Shown: piece after piece, positions 1 to 10,119 of the stretch
Layout of the letters: each line of letters starts with the position of its first letter
Position numbering within the stretch: position 1 is the stretch's first letter
Origin: Acidobacteriota bacterium
GTDB taxonomy: Bacteria > Acidobacteriota > Blastocatellia > Pyrinomonadales > Pyrinomonadaceae
NCBI GenBank assembly: GCA_019639115.1
Contig: JAHBSM010000011.1
Location: 1 to 64,000 of the forward strand
Direction: 5' to 3'
Length of the DNA stretch: 64,000 bases
Notes under the pieces: model-generated
The model's input: only the letters and a program-made list of their open reading frames with translations
What the model was told of the DNA's origin: nothing
The model's database searches: none
Position numbers and translations under genes: made by a program

Positions 1-2148
1 CACGTCGCTCTTACCGTCCCCGTCGAAATCGGAGATGGTACGGTTCTGAGCCACTGTGGCGTTGACCGTGAAGTTCGTATCCGATATGTCGAAGAAGATG
101 TTGTTCGAGCCTTCGACCTTGATACGTGCCTGAGCGGTCTGGACGTTGGGGATAGTGACGGTTTCGGTTCCGTCGTTGGCGGTGCCCGAAGCGATTACGG
201 TCGGGAACGTCTGTCCGCCGTCCGACGAGAACAGAATATTGACCGTAGCGGCATTGACCGGTGCGGCCGTGGTGTTTGCCACGTTCCAGGTAACGGTCTG
301 AGACGAGCCGCCGTTGTATGTCACGCCGGTATTCGGCGCGGTGACGACGAACGGACCGCTATTGCCGTCCACATTCACCGTTGCCGTAGCAGTGTTGATG
401 CCACCGCCGCCTGCACGATTGTCACGAGCGATGACCTGAAAGTTCATCGTCCTGGTCACCGTCGGGAGCAGTTCGCCGGTCATACATGAACCGGCCGGGC
501 AAGATCCCTGGGTTGAGGGTGGTACGTTCGCATTATTCAAAATGTACTGAAGCGATGGGAAAAACCGGGTCGGGCTCGCCACCGGCGGGTACGCTCTAAA
601 TATCGGCTTGATGCCGTCAGCGTCAGTATTCGGCACGGTCGTCGCCGCCGAGCCGAGGTCATACTCTTGCCAATCGTACGTGATAGTATCGCCGTTCACG
701 TCCGAAGCGGAGGCCGTCAATGAGAACGGCGTTTGCTTCGGAATATTCCAGTTGTTTGCCCCGACGACAGAGACGCTCGGCGGAGTGTTGCCGGTCGCGG
801 TCGTTGTTGCACATGTATTGCCGTTGCCGGTCTGTGAGAATGCGACGATCACTTCGAGGCTTCGCACGTGGAACGTGTCGATGCTGTTGGACGCGAGGTC
901 GTTATTTCCGCAGATGCCCGCATAGGCCATGACTGTGATCCCGCTTCCGGGCTCGTAGGCATTAGCGGCGCTTCGGTTGCCTCCGCCGCAGTTGCTGATG
1001 GTGCTGTTAAATGTGTGGTTCGAGCCCCACTGGTGACCCATCTCGTGAGCGACATAATCGATAGCGAATGGGTCGCCGACGGGATTTGGCAATCCGGTGG
1101 TTCCTGCACCTTTTGACGCTCCGCAGGGCACGTTGAGCGATGCGACGCCGCCGCTGCCTGTGGTGAACACGTGCCCGATATCGTAATTAGCCGAGCCTAT
1201 AACGGCATTCAGGTTGGCGGTGTTCTGATTGAGAGCACCAGTGCCGTTCGAATACGGATCGTTCGCCGATGTGCAAGGTGTGCCGCCTGTGCCGACGGGG
1301 CAGGTCGTATTGTCGCCCGCATAAACGATGAGGTTATTGTTGGCAACCATCACCATACGCATCGACAGGTCACGCTCATATACGCCGTTGACGCGGTTCA
1401 TGATCAGCACCTGAGCGGCTAGACACCCCGCCACAGTATTGCTGCCGACAGCATTGCAATACTCCCAGTTCGCCGCCAGCGCCAGCCGGTAGGTACGGAG
1501 TTGTGTGCCGGAGATCACTTCGTTCGAGAAATCGGGTATGACATCCTCTGACCTGAAACCGTTTGGCCGAGCGAGCGAATCGTAATCACTCTCGCCAACG
1601 AGGCAATGGAAACCCGACGTGCGCGGCGCGTCCTTTTTGTAATAAGTTATGTAGTTCTCGTTGTCGCCTTCGGCATATGGATCGATCATGACCGTGCCTT
1701 TCGGCGACAGGACCATGGCGTGGAATCCGCCGCGTAAGGTATCGAACCGTACGGTCGCCGTCGGGTCGTCAACACCCTGCCCGATGTATGTCTCGCCGAG
1801 TTCGGGATATTTGTCAGCTAGGCCCTGCTCGACGACCAGCGAGTGCTCGACGCGAAACTTCGCAAGCGTACCATCCGGCATCGGCAGTTCGATGACCATG
1901 GGTTCGTTCATCGACGAGAATTCCTGCGGCGCCCGCGAAAGTATGCTACGGAGCCGCTCGCGATCGAGCGAGAATACGTCGTAGGACGACGGAACAACGG
2001 TCCGCTGTAGCGGGCGCTTGCTCAACGTTTCGTCGTCTGCTCGACGCCAATAGCCTGTGTGGTCGGCTGCGATCACGCCCGCGGCAAGTGCCGTCAGTGC
2101 AGCCGCCGCCAACATTGCAGCAGAAAAGGACTTACGAAAAACTTTCAT
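1..2148 (-). CDS. Secreted reprolysin-like zinc metalloprotease (3' end outside window)
   Basis: Open on the minus strand from an ATG at 2148 to the window edge: 716 codons, C-terminus missing. An AGGAG ribosome site precedes the ATG. Residues 1-27 form a signal peptide (basic start, Ala/Leu-rich core). A prodomain-like segment follows. The zinc site HEMGHQWGSNH lies at residues 368-378 and matches the HExxHxxGxxH pattern of reprolysin-type (M12B-like) metzincins. Downstream are Ig/PKD-like segments, and the visible end reads FDGDGKSDV, the start of an FG-GAP/VCBS-type repeat. Expected to act outside the cell or on its surface as a peptidase; the substrate cannot be read from sequence. The catalytic class is well supported; the exact family is less certain. 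Confidence 0.85.
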   Translation of the reverse strand, partial: MKVFRKSFSAAMLAAAALTALAAGVIAADHTGYWRRADDETLSKRPLQRTVVPSSYDVFSLDRERLRSILSRAPQEFSSMNEPMVIELPMPDGTLAKFRVEHSLVVEQGLADKYPELGETYIGQGVDDPTATVRFDTLRGGFHAMVLSPKGTVMIDPYAEGDNENYITYYKKDAPRTSGFHCLVGESDYDSLARPNGFRSEDVIPDFSNEVISGTQLRTYRLALAANWEYCNAVGSNTVAGCLAAQVLIMNRVNGVYERDLSMRMVMVANNNLIVYAGDNTTCPVGTGGTPCTSANDPYSNGTGALNQNTANLNAVIGSANYDIGHVFTTGSGGVASLNVPCGASKGAGTTGLPNPVGDPFAIDYVAHEMGHQWGSNHTFNSTISNCGGGNRSAANAYEPGSGITVMAYAGICGNNDLASNSIDTFHVRSLEVIVAFSQTGNGNTCATTTATGNTPPSVSVVGANNWNIPKQTPFSLTASASDVNGDTITYDWQEYDLGSAATTVPNTDADGIKPIFRAYPPVASPTRFFPSLQYILNNANVPPSTQGSCPAGSCMTGELLPTVTRTMNFQVIARDNRAGGGGINTATATVNVDGNSGPFVVTAPNTGVTYNGGSSQTVTWNVANTTAAPVNAATVNILFSSDGGQTFPTVIASGTANDGTETVTIPNVQTAQARIKVEGSNNIFFDISDTNFTVNATVAQNRTISDFDGDGKSDV

Positions 2149-2246
2149 GTTCACTCCTGATTGGTTTTTAAATGAACCGCTTGCGCCGATAGCTCGGGCG
2201 TAAGATGGCTTTTACTTCGTGGTTTCCCAAGAGAAAGGGTATTACG

Positions 2247-2274
2247 ATTATACAGCCCAATCCCGTCGTGTCTA
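2247..2274 (-). promoter_or_regulatory. Sigma70-type promoter for the metalloprotease
   Basis: On the minus strand, TAGACA (2274-2269) and TATAAT (2252-2247) are separated by 16 bp. This implies a leader of about 100 nt before the ATG at 2148. The same 16-bp spacing occurs at the promoters of the two giant genes. Inferred from consensus only. Confidence 0.5.
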
Positions 2275-2397
2275 GCGCCCAAATACCTGAAAATAAACAA
2301 CTATCACAGCTCGTTGTATCGCCTCGAAACGATCAGGCAATGGTCGCCGGCCTGGATTTCGACCCGATATTGGCAAGTGTTAGAATCGTTTAGACGA

Positions 2398-3288
2398 ATG
2401 AACGACGCTGATCACATGGCATTGCAGACCGCAGAAGCAGGTAAGGAAATTGCTGCTCTCGTGCCTTCGGCTGAAGAGCTCGCAGTGCTCGGGCGTACGG
2501 AAAGGACCGGCTTTAGGCTCGCGCACCGTATGAATCTCGGCCGTTGGAAGAGGCTGATGACTTTCTTTCAGCGGCATATCGGGAGCCTCTGGATCTATCT
2601 GGCGACATACAATCTAATGAATGTCCACGGCATAGAGAATGTAGAGGGAACCGATGCGCGGCGCCCGCTGCTGCTAGTTGCCAACCATAGGTCCTACTTT
2701 GATATGTACACGGTGTCGAGTGTTCTTTTTCGTCGGACGCGGCGTCCGATGAGGCTTTTTTTTCCGGTAAGGGCAAAGTTCTTTTATGATCGTCCGATAG
2801 GCTGGTTCGTCAATTTTGTGATGGGCTGGATGTCAATGTATCCGCCGTTCTTTCGCGAATCGGGCGAAGCGGCAAAGCGCGAATTCGACAAATATTCGCT
2901 TCGACGTCTGATCCAGATCTGTTCCGAAGGCGAAGGCCACGTGATCGGATTCCATCCCGAAGGAAAGCGAAATCTGGAGGGCGGACCGTATGATCTGCTG
3001 CCTGCGCAGCCAGGTATCGGCAAGGTCGTACTATCTGCAAGGCCGCAGGTCGTGCCGGTCTTTATCGCCGGCCTCAACAACGATCTGCCGAAGCAGATAC
3101 TCGGCAATTGGACCGGCGGCCCGCCGATCAGGATCTGGTTCGGTAGCCCGATAGATCTAAGTGAATTCGAAGGAATGCCCGACCGGCTACGCACCCATAA
3201 GCAGATCGCCGATCATCTGATGTCTAAAATAGCGGACCTTGCCGGATCGGATAGGGAAAGATACGGCGAAATTACTGCGGACGTTTGA
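2398..3288 (+). CDS. PlsC-type 1-acyl-glycerol-3-phosphate acyltransferase family protein
   Basis: A lysophospholipid acyltransferase-family enzyme (LPLAT/PlsC fold), which would transfer an acyl chain to a glycerophospholipid or related lipid at the inner membrane. Motif I is NHRSYFD at residues 96-102 (NHxxxxD) and motif III is FHPEGKR at 185-191 (FPEGTR class). The start chosen is the ATG at 2398; an open frame runs back to 2314 but its upstream residues look non-conserved, and 2416 is an alternative. About 296 aa, slightly longer than typical PlsC. It overlaps the end of the convergent protease gene by 17 bp. A T8 run at 2756-2763 lies inside the coding sequence. Whether the acceptor is lysophosphatidate or another lipid is unknown. 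Confidence 0.8.
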   Translation: MNDADHMALQTAEAGKEIAALVPSAEELAVLGRTERTGFRLAHRMNLGRWKRLMTFFQRHIGSLWIYLATYNLMNVHGIENVEGTDARRPLLLVANHRSYFDMYTVSSVLFRRTRRPMRLFFPVRAKFFYDRPIGWFVNFVMGWMSMYPPFFRESGEAAKREFDKYSLRRLIQICSEGEGHVIGFHPEGKRNLEGGPYDLLPAQPGIGKVVLSARPQVVPVFIAGLNNDLPKQILGNWTGGPPIRIWFGSPIDLSEFEGMPDRLRTHKQIADHLMSKIADLAGSDRERYGEITADV

Positions 3289-4915
3289 CTGTGGAGGCAG
3301 ATGCGGCAGCAGGGTCTGTGGTCGAGACCTGGCCTTGTTCGTCTGGTTTCTTTGCGGGTTCTTCAGGTGACGACCAGCCGGCAGTCCGGAGCAGATCGAC
3401 AGCGAATTTGACCGGGACGGCCATATTCGCCGCTGTATTCTCAGTGAACACGCCGAAATTGATCCCGATCACTTTCCCGCCGGGACCGAAAAGCGGAGCT
3501 CCGGAGCCGCCTTCGGCGGTCTTAGCGTCGTGGACGATACGCCGAGCGTCGAGATCGGTGATAGCCCCCTGCGTGGTTAGCGGAACTATCTTGCGAGATT
3601 GAGCAAGAAACTCGATCAAATTCTTTCTTGAGTTGCCAAACCTGCGATTTATCGCTTTTGCTTCGTCGTCATCGACCATCGCAAGCAGCCGGTCGGGGCC
3701 GCTCGGATAGCCTATGGTCACGACGGTCTTACCCACGGCGGCCGCGTCACCGACGAGATCGAGCGGTACGGGCTTGATGTCAGCCGGAATTTGCTCGGGA
3801 TTGATATATCCGACGGCTATATCCTCGCGAGCGCCTACGCCGCGCATCTTCAATTCGAAGGGTTGGGGCGAACTCGGGAAATATACGATCAGCCGTTTGA
3901 CCCGCGGGCTGCCTCCGCCGGCAATGATCTGCTTGACCTGATCGTCCTCTTCCCACGGACGCACGACGTGGCGGTTGGTCACCAGATATCCGCCGCCGAC
4001 ATAGAAGCCGGTACCGATGAAATCGTATTCGACCGTAGGCCCGTTGCCATCGGTGGTGACACCGAACGCCGGAGGCGGCGAGCCGGGTTCTTCCGGTGCC
4101 GTCGGCTCAACCTGGTAGGGCCGCGTTTGCGGATCGATATAGCGGAACACCTTGCCGCTCTTGCGGTCCACAAGGTCGTAAACGCCGAAGATCAAGCAGA
4201 CGGAATTGCCGTATTCGACCCGCATATTCTGTGCGAGAGAAACGGTATTGATCAGATCTTTGTTGGTTCGGTCGAGTTCGCCAAGCTGGTCTTTGGTCTC
4301 GGCCAGGCGATCTTCGAGTTTCGTGATGACCGCGAGTTGTCGTTCGTTCTGCTCACGGGCGTCGGTGAGCTGACGATTTACCGAGTAGCCGATATAAAGT
4401 ATCCCGAGTATGAACGCGGTTGCCAACACGATCGATATCGCTTTGGTCGTCCAAGATATCTCGCTCAGCAGCTCGCGCGTGAACTCCCGAAGGAATGCTT
4501 TGGCATCGTCACGTTTCGGCGAAGCGGCCGCCTCTAGGGCTGCGGCTTCGATGAACCGGGAGATGTGCGGCTGCTCGCGATTGGTGGTGATGAGCGCGGA
4601 TCTTGCTTCGAGCGAAAAGAACGAAAAGCTGAGGTCAGCGTCGGCCGCCGCGATAGTGTCGCCGTCCATAATGCCGATGAAACGGCGAAGCGGCTTGCCA
4701 TTGATGCTGAGGTCGATGCCATCGGCGAAGTTGATAACGCGAAACACGCCGTCTGCATTCTCGAGGTCTATCCACGGACCCTCGACCGGCAGGATGTTGC
4801 CGCGGATCTGTATATCGCAGGTCTCATCGGAGCCAATGCGGACCCGTTCGGCCGAGAAATACTCAGTCCGCTTTTCGCCATCGGCCGATATGTGAATAAT
4901 TATCCCGGCTGCCAT
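3272..4915 (-). CDS. FHA-like domain, transmembrane, trypsin-like serine protease
   Basis: A 547-residue fusion. Residues 5-100 resemble a forkhead-associated (phosphothreonine-binding) domain. Residues about 159-180 form a single transmembrane helix, followed by a coiled coil to about 225. The C-terminal half is a chymotrypsin-fold protease with His316 (in VTNRHVV), Asp365 (in AREDIAV) and Ser471 (in GGSGAP), so the triad looks complete. This places the FHA domain in the cytoplasm and the protease outside, a layout that could pass a phospho-signal to proteolysis or simply localise the enzyme. No PDZ domain is visible, unlike DegP/HtrA. The gene diverges from the ferredoxin gene, with a 14-bp tandem repeat between them. 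Function in vivo is inference. Confidence 0.8.
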   Translation of the reverse strand: MAAGIIIHISADGEKRTEYFSAERVRIGSDETCDIQIRGNILPVEGPWIDLENADGVFRVINFADGIDLSINGKPLRRFIGIMDGDTIAAADADLSFSFFSLEARSALITTNREQPHISRFIEAAALEAAASPKRDDAKAFLREFTRELLSEISWTTKAISIVLATAFILGILYIGYSVNRQLTDAREQNERQLAVITKLEDRLAETKDQLGELDRTNKDLINTVSLAQNMRVEYGNSVCLIFGVYDLVDRKSGKVFRYIDPQTRPYQVEPTAPEEPGSPPPAFGVTTDGNGPTVEYDFIGTGFYVGGGYLVTNRHVVRPWEEDDQVKQIIAGGGSPRVKRLIVYFPSSPQPFELKMRGVGAREDIAVGYINPEQIPADIKPVPLDLVGDAAAVGKTVVTIGYPSGPDRLLAMVDDDEAKAINRRFGNSRKNLIEFLAQSRKIVPLTTQGAITDLDARRIVHDAKTAEGGSGAPLFGPGGKVIGINFGVFTENTAANMAVPVKFAVDLLRTAGWSSPEEPAKKPDEQGQVSTTDPAAASASTVKRPQ

Positions 4916-4922
4916 CTTGAGA

Positions 4923-4950
4923 GCGATCGGTCAACCGCGATCGGTCAACC
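4923..4950. repeat. 14-bp perfect tandem duplication
   Basis: GCGATCGGTCAACC occurs twice head to tail, followed by another GCG, in the divergent region just upstream of the protease start codon. It could be an operator or a replication-slippage duplication. Confidence 0.6.
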
Positions 4951-5014
4951 GCGAATAGCATACCAAAAACATCGCGTATTAAACTATTACTTTCGATAGT
5001 ATAAGTTGTTCTAT

Positions 5015-5401
5015 ATGAAGAAGTTCATAACCGACCGCGAGCAGCTGGAAAAACTCGCACCCATGCTCAAGGCACCGATCAAGCGGCAAGTGTTCGTTTG
5101 CACAGGAAAATCGTGTGAAGCTGTCGGAGGCAAAGAGGTAATGGCCGAGTTTGCCCGCATACTCGAAGAAAAAGGCATCCGTCAGGGAAAGGAATCAAAA
5201 GGCCGCAACCCAATGGGCTCTTGCGTCCTGACAGAATGCGGCTCGATCGGCTTTTGCTCCATCGGCACCGCCGTAATGGTCTATCCCGACGGTACGCTGT
5301 ATGGTCAGGTCCAGCCAGAGGACGTCGCCGAGATCGTTGAGGAGCATTTGGAGAAGGGAACGGTTGTTGAGCGATTGGCGTTGATCGAGCTGAAGGGTTA
5401 G
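5015..5401 (+). CDS. Thioredoxin-fold [2Fe-2S] ferredoxin-like protein
   Basis: A small (128 aa) soluble protein with five cysteines: C29, C34, C70, C75 and C81 (VCTGKSC near the N-terminus, then SCVLTEC and GFC). This matches thioredoxin-like [2Fe-2S] ferredoxins, related in fold to the NuoE subunit of complex I, so an electron-carrier role is likely. The MVYPDG segment and the acidic C-terminal helix also fit that family. The ATG at 5015 is preferred over an in-frame TTG at 5006. A TATAAG at 4999-5004 would start transcription almost at the ATG, giving a nearly leaderless mRNA. No partner oxidoreductase lies adjacent. Confidence 0.8.
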   Translation: MKKFITDREQLEKLAPMLKAPIKRQVFVCTGKSCEAVGGKEVMAEFARILEEKGIRQGKESKGRNPMGSCVLTECGSIGFCSIGTAVMVYPDGTLYGQVQPEDVAEIVEEHLEKGTVVERLALIELKG

Positions 5402-5421
5402 GACGTGACGGTACGTGGATT

Positions 5422-6285
5422 ATGAAAGCTAACTTTGAAGAGAAATCTTATGAGAGTTACTTTAATTCTGAGCTTAGCTCATTGTCAGAAGTTTATTTCG
5501 CTCCAGGCCAAGCTACCGAAGGTTACTTTGGATTTGATGTTGCTGCGTTTTCGCTTAACCGACGACTCTGGCGGCGCTTAGGACATCCGTTCTGGATTTG
5601 GCCTCCATTCTCCGGTACCGACCTTGCCTCTGTTACTCTCGAAATGGAACGATTCCATGGGGAAGTTCTAGATGATTTACCTCAGATTCGATGCAATTTG
5701 TTGTTCCAGTACAAGCGTCCTGAACGAATGGAACGTTCAACAAGTTCTGAATGGAAACATTGGCACGTACCTTACTTTCGATATGATGTTGACCAAAATC
5801 AGCAGAAACTTCTCGAGGCTATTCATCATTCCTTCGCAGCAAATGTTTTGGTCGCCTACGCCGCTCCAGCGACCGTGGACGTAAATCGACTTGTTCAATG
5901 TTCTATTGAGCGATCAATCATTAATAATTCTAACTTTAAGAAGGCAGCGGATTTGAGCGGGCATCGTCGCAACACATACGTGCATGCTGGTACTCATTCC
6001 GTCGCATGTAGCGAGCCAAAAACAATTCGAAACATAGATCTGTTAGAAACGATTGAACAACTTAAGCAAGAAACATCACTGAATAGCAATCTCACGAACC
6101 GCCAGCTCATAAAGGAATTTGTAAACGGTGTCCGCGCTGTTATTGAACAGGACGAATATTTTGGAGCTTCATTTCGCCAGCTTCTAGAACGGGAGCGAGC
6201 AAATGATTATCCGTTGTACCAAGCGTTTTCAACGATGGCCAATGTCAGATTGTTGACGGGCTTACAATGGATCGTCGGCTTTTAG
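5422..6285 (+). CDS. Orphan protein of unknown function, AT-rich, probably acquired
   Basis: A 287-residue protein I cannot assign to a family. It has no signal peptide, no membrane segment and no obvious catalytic motif. It is rich in aromatic residues and Asn, with notable segments such as GYFGFDVAAF, LFQYKRPE and SGHRRNTYVHAG. Base composition and codon use are clearly more AT-rich than the surrounding genes, suggesting recent transfer. It starts 21 bp after the ferredoxin stop, and its stop overlaps by a few bases the terminal codons of the pntB fragment on the other strand. An accessory role such as defence is only a guess from composition and position. Confidence 0.65.
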   Translation: MKANFEEKSYESYFNSELSSLSEVYFAPGQATEGYFGFDVAAFSLNRRLWRRLGHPFWIWPPFSGTDLASVTLEMERFHGEVLDDLPQIRCNLLFQYKRPERMERSTSSEWKHWHVPYFRYDVDQNQQKLLEAIHHSFAANVLVAYAAPATVDVNRLVQCSIERSIINNSNFKKAADLSGHRRNTYVHAGTHSVACSEPKTIRNIDLLETIEQLKQETSLNSNLTNRQLIKEFVNGVRAVIEQDEYFGASFRQLLERERANDYPLYQAFSTMANVRLLTGLQWIVGF

Positions 6286-6386
6286 CGCGGCTGCAACGAT
6301 TTCATTGCCGATAATATTTCGTCTACAACCCTCTTCGCAATTCCAAACAGCATCAGCGAGTTGTCATTGAAGAGCAGTAAGTTCAT
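6282..6386 (-). pseudogene. Diverged fragment matching the 3' end of pntB
   Basis: Read on the minus strand this stretch encodes 34 residues including FNDNSLMLFGIAKRVVDEIL. It aligns with the end of the intact PntB in this window ([20 protein letters not shown]). By eye, 19 of 28 residues and about 59 of 84 bases match, and most mismatches are at third codon positions. That pattern fits a separate functional pntB lineage rather than neutral decay of the local gene. The similarity begins at the stop of the DUF4926 gene, whose TGA overlaps the fragment's ATG (ATGA). No upstream portion of pntB is present, so it cannot encode a working subunit. Confidence 0.8.
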
Positions 6387-6613
6387 GCGGCGAGTTTTAG
6401 ACTTTCGCCTTGGTTGTGGAGAGCAATTATTTGATTTCCTCGTAACGCGAACTGGGCGTAGGCCTGGCCTTCGTCGTCGCTGAACTCGACTTCGAAGACC
6501 TCGGGGGCGAGAAGTTCGACAACCGTGCCGACCTCACCACGAATGAGGCCCCGTTCGGGCACGTCCTCAAGCAAGGCTACGGTGTCGAGTAATTCGATCT
6601 GATTCTTATGCAT
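6383..6613 (-). CDS. Small DUF4926-like protein
   Basis: 76 residues, beginning MHKNQIELLDTVALLEDVPE and followed by GEVGTVVELL and a VEFSDDEGQ segment. This resembles the short DUF4926 family, recalled as compact beta-rich proteins often encoded beside DUF6883 genes. Its start overlaps the end of the DUF6883-like gene by 8 bp, so the two are probably translationally coupled. Function is unknown; a two-component module such as toxin-antitoxin is possible but not shown by any motif. The name is from memory of the family pattern. Confidence 0.65.
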   Translation of the reverse strand: MHKNQIELLDTVALLEDVPERGLIRGEVGTVVELLAPEVFEVEFSDDEGQAYAQFALRGNQIIALHNQGESLKLAA

Positions 6614-6959
6614 CTTGCCTCCTCTTCAGTACGTAGCAACTCGTCAGACGGGGATTTTCTTCATCCGTTAGCACGATCCACGTGCTTCTGATGGGCGCGG
6701 TTCCTTCCGCCGTCGTCCAAGAAAAATCTATCACATAACGCTGTCCAAAAGCATCACTTTCGCCCACAACCGCTGATTCTGTTGTGGCCGCAACGTGAAG
6801 CAACTGTTCGCGAAATTCTGCGGCGTTCGCGACTGTTATTCCCAACGCGGAAGCGAAAACGCGAGCTTTGTGTCTGCCCCGCAGATCATCGAAATTCAAA
6901 CAGTATTCGGTCAGTTTACGAATATCGACAATTGCGTTTTCTCCGTTCGGCAAACGCAT
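6606..6959 (-). CDS. DUF6883-like protein
   Basis: 117 residues with the recognisable pattern MRLPNGENAIVDIRKLTEYC, then GRHKARVFASALG, YVIDF and PRLTSCYVLK near the C-terminus. This matches the DUF6883 family as I remember it. No signal or membrane segment. The ATG lies 3 bp beyond the pntB stop, so it probably depends on pntAB transcription and on ribosomes finishing pntB. It is followed by the overlapping DUF4926-like gene. The pair sits exactly between the intact 3' end of pntB and a second, diverged copy of that 3' end, which suggests it arrived by insertion or recombination. Confidence 0.7.
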   Translation of the reverse strand: MRLPNGENAIVDIRKLTEYCLNFDDLRGRHKARVFASALGITVANAAEFREQLLHVAATTESAVVGESDAFGQRYVIDFSWTTAEGTAPIRSTWIVLTDEENPRLTSCYVLKRRQDA

Positions 6960-6962
6960 CTA

Positions 6963-8356
<1,394 letters not shown>

Positions 8357-8360
<4 letters not shown>

Positions 8361-9982
8361 TTCCTAAACATCCCTAACATTCGATTCGTGACCAGGAAGC
8401 CGCCCGCAATGTTTATCGTGGCGATCAGGACCGCGATGGCGCCGAGGATCGTGGTTACGTTCAGTTCGCCCGAGAGCTGAAGCATCCCGCCGACGAGGAT
8501 GATGCCGCTGATGGCGTTCGTTACCGACATTAGCGGCGTGTGCAGTGCCGGTTTGACGTTCCAAACGACCTGAAAACCGACAAATATCGCAAGTATGAAA
8601 ACTGTAAGATGGCTCAGCAGGCTGCCCTTCGCTTGTTCGGCAGTGGTCGGCACGAAGTATGCGATCCCGAACAAAAGTATTCCCGCCGCTAATAACACGA
8701 ACGGATTCAAGCCGCTGCTTTCGTCGTGACCATGGCTTGTGGCGGCCGCCTTGGCTGCGACAGCCGCAGAGCTTTTTGTCGGTACTCCTGGCTCCGGCGG
8801 CGGAGCCGCGGGCATCTCCTTGACCGGAGGCGGCCACATCATCTTGCCTTCGTGCAGTACGATAGCGCCGCGAACGACCTCGTCTTCGAGGTCGATCAAA
8901 ATTTTGCCCGGAGCTTCGGTGCCATTACTACGTGCGGGCTTCTGCAGCTCGTCGAGCAACGCGACGATGCACGCGCCGTAGAGCTGCGACGCCGTCGATG
9001 CCATACGAGACGGCAGATCAGTATAGCCGATGATCGTGACGCCTTTGTGAGTGACGACCTTGCCGGGTTCAGTTAGTGAACAGTTGCCGCCCTGTTCCGC
9101 AGCAAGATCGACGATAACTGAGCCGGGTTTCATCGACTCGACCATGCCCTGCGTTATAAGTTTCGGCGCAGGCTTGCCCGGAATGAGTGCGGTCGTGATG
9201 ATGATATCCACCTGCATCGCCTGTTGAGCGAACAACGCCATTTCGGCTTTCAGGAACTCATCGGACATCTGTTTTGCGTAGCCGCCTTTGCCCTCGCCCT
9301 CTTCCTTGATGTCTAGTTCGAGGAACTCGGCGCCCATCGACCCGACTTGATCTTTCGTTGCAGAACGAGGGTCAAACGCCCGCACGATCGCACCCAGCCC
9401 TTTGGCTGCTCCGATAGCCGACAGGCCCGCAACACCTGCGCCAATGACCAGCACTTTAGCCGGATCGACCTTGCCCGCAGCGGTTATTTGTCCGGTGAAA
9501 AAACGCGGGAAGTGATTTGCCGCCTCGATAACGGCGCGGTAACCGGCGATATTTGCCATCGCCGAGAGCGTGTCCATTTTCTGTGCACGAGTGATGCGAG
9601 GCACGCAGTCCATGCCGAAAACGGTTGTATTGCGTTTGGCTAAGCGGTCGAGAAGCTCTTTGTTTTGCGCCGGCCAAATGAAACCAACAAGCGTGCCGCC
9701 TTCTTTCATCAGGTCAACTTCGTGCACGCCGAGCTTCTCATTTTGCTCAGGCGGGCGAACCTTCATTATCACGTCCGAGGTCGCCCAAAGCTCCTTCGTG
9801 TCATCAATTACGGTGGCTCCGGCTTCGCGGTATTCGCTGTCGATACAACTGATGCCGTGGCCGGCATGAGTCTCGACCTGTACGTCGAAACCAAGCTTCT
9901 TGAGCTTGAGTATCGTCTGCGGCGTCGCGGCGACACGTTTTTCGCCGGGATGGATCTCTTTGGGTATGCCGATGACAGTCAT
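8357..9982 (-). CDS. pntA: NAD(P) transhydrogenase subunit alpha
   Basis: 541 residues. The N-terminal domain dI resembles alanine dehydrogenase ([41 protein letters not shown] is the Rossmann loop) and binds NAD(H). An Ala/Pro-rich linker near residues 385-425 leads to a C-terminal membrane part of about four helices. It is thus a single-chain alpha subunit rather than the split PntAA/PntAB form. It works with PntB at the inner membrane. A candidate promoter lies about 35-60 bp upstream of the ATG. Confidence 0.95.
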
Positions 9983-10013
9983 AAATGTATTATGCAGAAG
10001 TGGTTACGTCCGA

Positions 10014-10043
10014 ATTGTATTTGGGTAACGCGAGCCGCGTCAA
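10014..10043 (-). promoter_or_regulatory. Candidate promoter for pntAB
   Basis: On the minus strand, TTGACG (10043-10038) and TACAAT (10019-10014) are 18 bp apart, upstream of pntA by about 30 bp. Consensus match only. Confidence 0.45.
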
Positions 10044-10119
10044 ACACATAGATCACTGACAGACGCGACACGGCCTCGCGGACGCCGCACGCCTATGAGC
10101 AGCCAGGGCAGCACGATGA

